Source: JADGHX01 sp963837755 (lineage in GTDB: Bacteria > Pseudomonadota > Gammaproteobacteria > Steroidobacterales > Steroidobacteraceae). Taken from it: a stretch of 64,000 nt of DNA. The translations under genes and the position numbers were made by a program. Positions 61,130 to 64,000 of this stretch are shown piece after piece (the stretch's first letter is position 1; each line of letters begins with the position of its first letter). Under the pieces are notes generated by a model. That model made no database searches. It was not told the origin of the DNA and was given only the letters and a program-made list of their open reading frames with translations. Location of the stretch: positions 1,981,806 through 2,045,805 of the forward strand of contig CAWIOP010000001.1 in NCBI GenBank assembly GCA_963837755.1, read 5' to 3'.

Positions 61130-62623
61130 ATGAGACGAAGAACGTTCTGCGCGTCTGCTCTTTCCGCGATGACGGTTGCCGCCGTTCCGTGGCAGCGAGT
61201 GCTCGGCGCCGCCGAAGGGGCTTCCGGTGGCGAAGTGCCCGCGCTCGGCTTGGCCGGCAAGCCCATCACACTGAAGTCCGGTGATATCGGTGACCTGCGC
61301 GCCGCCATGCGCGGGCAGTTGCTGGTGCCGGGCCAGGAGGGTTACGACGCCGCGCGCCGCGTTTGGAATGGCGCGTTCGATCGCAAGCCGGCGCTCATTG
61401 CTCGATGCGCGGGCGCGGCGGATATCACGCAGGCGGTAAGTTTCGCTCGCACGCACGACATGCTGGTTGCCGTGCGCGGCGGTGGGCACAGCCTGTCGGG
61501 CCAGTCCGTCTGCGACGGCGGCATCATGATCGATCTGTCGCCCATGAAGAGCGTGCGTGTGGACCCGGTTGCGAAAACCGCGCGCGTGGAGCCCGGCGTG
61601 CTGCTGGGCCAGTTCGACCGCGAAGCGCAGGCGTTCGGCCTTGCCACCACCGCCGGCACGGTCTCGCATACCGGTGCGGCAGGTCTCACCCTGGGCGGTG
61701 GCTTCGGCCGCATCGCGCGCAGGTTCGGCCTTGCATGCGACAACCTCATCGCCGCAGACGTGGTGACGGCGGCGGGCCGTTTCGTGAAGACGAGCACGAA
61801 GGAGAACCCGGAGCTGCTGTGGGGCCTGCGCGGCGGCGGTGGCAACTTCGGTGTCGTCAGCTCGTTCGAGTATCAGCTCCATGCGGTGGAGCCGATGATG
61901 TACGGCGGCGCGCTCGTGTTCCCGTTCGAGAACGCGCGCGGGCTGCTGCGCTCGTTCGCGGATTTCATTGCCGGCGCCTCGGATGAGATGTACGCCGACG
62001 TGGCGATCGTGCCAACGCCCGACGGTCATCGCGCCATCGCTTTCGATGTGTGCCACAGCGGCACGCAGGCCGCCGCGGAGAAAGAGATCGCGCAGCTGCG
62101 CAAGCTCGGCAAGCCACTGCAGGACGGCCTGCGTCCGGCGACCTACGTGGTGCTCCAGAGCGCTGCGGACGATAACTACCCCATCGGGCGCGGTTACTAC
62201 ATCAAGTCCGGATTCCTGCCGGCGGTCACGGGAAAAGTGATCGACGCGGTCGTGGACTACGTCGGCGCGAATCCATACCCCACCGGCATCGTCGGCTTCG
62301 CGCAGCATGGTGGCGCCATCGCGCGCGTGAAACGTGACGCCACGGCGTTCTGGCATCGGGAGGCCCAATACAGCGTGATGCTGATCGGCTTCTGGGAGCA
62401 GCCGCTGGGTATGGACCCGGCGACACAGTGGGTGCGCGCCGGCTGGGGCAAGCTCGAGCCGCTGACGGATGGCTTCTACGTGAACGAGCTGGCACAGGAC
62501 GACCCGGAGCGTCGCGTGCGCGGCACCTACGGCGACAACTACCCGCGTCTGGTCGCGCTGAAGAAGCAGTACGACCCGACGAACCTCTTCCGCATGAACG
62601 CGAACATAAAGCCCGCCGCGTGA
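61130..62623 (+). CDS. FAD-linked oxidase of the berberine-bridge/PCMH type, Tat-exported
   Basis: 497 residues. RRRTFCASALSAMTVAAVPW is a twin-arginine-like signal (RRxF). The PCMH FAD domain shows AVRGGGHSLSGQSVCDGG, whose His can bind flavin covalently, and TAGTVSHTGAAGLTLGGGFG, where the second anchor Cys of bicovalent members is absent (TVS). The C-terminal BBE motif is YGDNYPRLVALKKQYDPTNL FRMNANI. Oxidises a sugar or alcohol with O2 as acceptor; exact substrate unknown. It is followed by a strong hairpin and faces amt tail to tail. Confidence 0.88.
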   Translation: MRRRTFCASALSAMTVAAVPWQRVLGAAEGASGGEVPALGLAGKPITLKSGDIGDLRAAMRGQLLVPGQEGYDAARRVWNGAFDRKPALIARCAGAADITQAVSFARTHDMLVAVRGGGHSLSGQSVCDGGIMIDLSPMKSVRVDPVAKTARVEPGVLLGQFDREAQAFGLATTAGTVSHTGAAGLTLGGGFGRIARRFGLACDNLIAADVVTAAGRFVKTSTKENPELLWGLRGGGGNFGVVSSFEYQLHAVEPMMYGGALVFPFENARGLLRSFADFIAGASDEMYADVAIVPTPDGHRAIAFDVCHSGTQAAAEKEIAQLRKLGKPLQDGLRPATYVVLQSAADDNYPIGRGYYIKSGFLPAVTGKVIDAVVDYVGANPYPTGIVGFAQHGGAIARVKRDATAFWHREAQYSVMLIGFWEQPLGMDPATQWVRAGWGKLEPLTDGFYVNELAQDDPERRVRGTYGDNYPRLVALKKQYDPTNLFRMNANIKPAA

Positions 62624-62645
62624 GCGGCTGAGTGCGCCCTCAGTT

Positions 62646-62682
62646 CGTGCGCGCGAACGTCGTAAGAGCGTTCGCGCGCACG
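62646..62682. terminator. Strong hairpin between convergent genes
   Basis: CGTGCGCGCGAACG, nine bases, CGTTCGCGCGCACG: a perfect 14-bp stem lying 23 bases after the FAD oxidase stop and 38 bases from the end of amt. Its symmetry suits termination in both directions. Confidence 0.75.
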
Positions 62683-62720
62683 TTCTGGGCTTGCCGGCGC
62701 GACGCGACCTCGCACGCCGC

Positions 62721-64000
62721 CTATTCGCTGTACCCGCGCTCGCCGTGCTGCGCGAGATCGAGGCCTTCGCTTTCCTGCTCTTCGCTCACGCGCAGGCCCA
62801 ACGTGGCATCGATGAGCTTGAGGATCACCCACGTCACGCCGCCGCACCAGGCGGCCGTGGCGGCGACGCCGAGTGAGCTGCACGACCACCTGGCTGCCAT
62901 GGTCATGCCGTCCGGGTAGCCGACGCCGCCGAGCGACGGCGCCGACGAACACGCCGGTGAGCAGCGTGCCGATGATGCCGCCCACGCCGTGCACCGGGGA
63001 CACGTCCAGCGAGTCGTCGATCGCCAGCGTGCGCTTCAGGAACTGGGTGGCGAAGAAGCAGCACGATGCCGGCGATGGCGCCGATGGCGATCGCGCCCAT
63101 CGGGCCGACGAAGCCCGAAGCCGGCGTGATGGTGCCGAGACCCGCCACCATGCCGGTGACGATGCCGAGCACGCGAGGGCTTGCCGTAGCGCAGCCACTC
63201 GCAGCACCATCCAGGCGAGCGCGCCCGTCGCCGCGCCGATGTGCGTCACCAGCATCGCCATGCCCGCCGAGCCGTTGGCGGCGAGCGCGCTGCCGCGCGT
63301 TGAAGCCGAACCAGCCGACCCAGAGCATGCCGGCGCCGGTCACCGTCACGTCAGGTTGTGCGGCGGCATCGGCGTATCCGGGAAGCCCCTGCGCTCGGCC
63401 GAGCACGAGCGCGCAGACCAGCGCCGCCACGCCGGCGTTCAGGTGCACCACCGATGCCGCCGGCGAAATCCATCACGCCCATCTTCTGCAGCCAGCCGTC
63501 GCCCCAGACCCAGTGCGCGACCGGGCAGTAGACCAGCAGCAGCCACAGCAGGCTGAACAGCAGCATGCCGGCAGAACCGCACGCGCTCGGCGTAAGGCGC
63601 CGATCACCAGCGCCGGCGTGATGATGGCGAAGGTCAGCTGGAACATCGCGAACACGGTCTCCGGGATGCTGCCCTTGACCGCGGCTCACGCGCGATGCCG
63701 GCGAGGAAGCCTTGTCCGAAGCCGCCGATACCAGGCGTTGCAGCGCGCCGCCGTCGCCGAAGGCGAGGCTGTAGCCGGCGACCACCCAGGCGAGCGTCAC
63801 CACGCAGGTGATGGCGAAGCACTGCATGAGCACCGACAGCACGTTCTTCGCGCGCACCAGGCCGGCGTAGAACAGCGCGAGGCCCGGCAGCGTCATGAAC
63901 AGCACCAGCACCGTGGCGGTGATGCATCCAGGCGGTGTCGCCCGAATCGCCGGCCGGGGATTGGCCGTATGCGGCAAATGGCAGCCACGCGAAAACCAGC
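62721..64000 (-). CDS. amt: Ammonium transporter Amt (5' partial, several frameshifts)
   Basis: Inner-membrane ammonium channel; the N-terminus lies beyond the window. Pieces in alternating frames form a continuous Amt: TATVLVLFMTLPGLALFYAG LVRAKNVLSVLMQCFA, ETVFAMFQLTFAIITPALVI, SLLWLLLVYCPVAHWVWGDG WLQKMGVMDFAGG, VVHLNAGVAALVCALVLG, VTVTGAGMLWVGWFGFNAG, LDVSPVHGVGGIIGTLLTGV and the tail SEEQESEGLDLAQHGERGYS. Conserved pore His pair lies in VVHLN and SPVHG. Single inserted bases explain the checked breaks (for example GGCATC[G]GTGGTG near 63455). GlnK control is likely but its gene is not seen here. Confidence 0.85.

Overview
The window looks like chromosomal DNA from a high-GC gammaproteobacterium. 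The evidence is the bifunctional RlmKL, AceK beside an AceK-type isocitrate dehydrogenase, a PuuA/PuuB/PuuD plus PotFGHI putrescine cluster, a GlyGly-CTERM-like protease tail and a leucine-rich leader peptide before leuA. The gene mix recalls the Steroidobacter/Nevskiales/Xanthomonadales side of the class, but this is an impression and no marker settles it. No rRNA or tRNA gene was seen.

Layout. 1-3.6 kb: rlmKL (cut by the window start), a HAD hydrolase and a fumarylacetoacetase-fold hydrolase. 3.7-4.75 kb: a HEPN/MNT pair. 4.8-13.3 kb: putrescine uptake and gamma-glutamyl degradation (puuB, puuD, puuA, potFGHI), with four 86-bp hairpin repeats between puuD and puuA. 13.3-17.6 kb: polyphosphate glucokinase, then a transaminase / omega-amidase / gamma-lyase-type operon. 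17.6-30.7 kb: aceK and icd, separated by a 10-kb accessory stretch. This stretch contains toxin-antitoxin-like pairs, a three-repeat CRISPR-like array, a WYL regulator, a YhcG-type nuclease carrying in-frame palindromes, a SWIM-SNF2 helicase with an unknown partner, and a nucleotidyltransferase pair. A displaced copy of the icd 3' end lies at its left side, as expected for an island integrated in the end of icd.

31-41.3 kb: agmatine deiminase, a PPK2 polyphosphate kinase, a lipoprotein resembling a protease propeptide followed by a secreted subtilase, a TPR membrane protein, a PQQ-dependent dehydrogenase and a patatin/beta-barrel protein. 41.4-49.5 kb: small genes, msrA with a 1.3-kb insert bounded by 32-bp direct repeats and holding a two-gene cassette, an MBL hydrolase, regulators and several decayed gene fragments. 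49.5-53.8 kb: panB, an M48 peptidase, and pspC with padR. 53.8-59.1 kb: six overlapping genes in the order moxR, DUF58, mxaA-, mxaC-, mxaK- and mxaL-like, matching the mxaRSACKL maturation genes of methanol dehydrogenase but without the dehydrogenase. 59.1-64 kb: a leu leader peptide, leuA, a FAD oxidoreductase and an ammonium transporter cut by the window end.

Many conserved genes are broken only by single-base insertions or deletions: aceK, the WYL gene, SNF2, the PQQ dehydrogenase, patatin, the M48 peptidase, DUF58, leuA and amt. These cluster strongly at 37.9-40.3 kb and 59.6-64 kb and look more like uncorrected sequencing errors than biological decay. For such genes I give the whole span as one feature.
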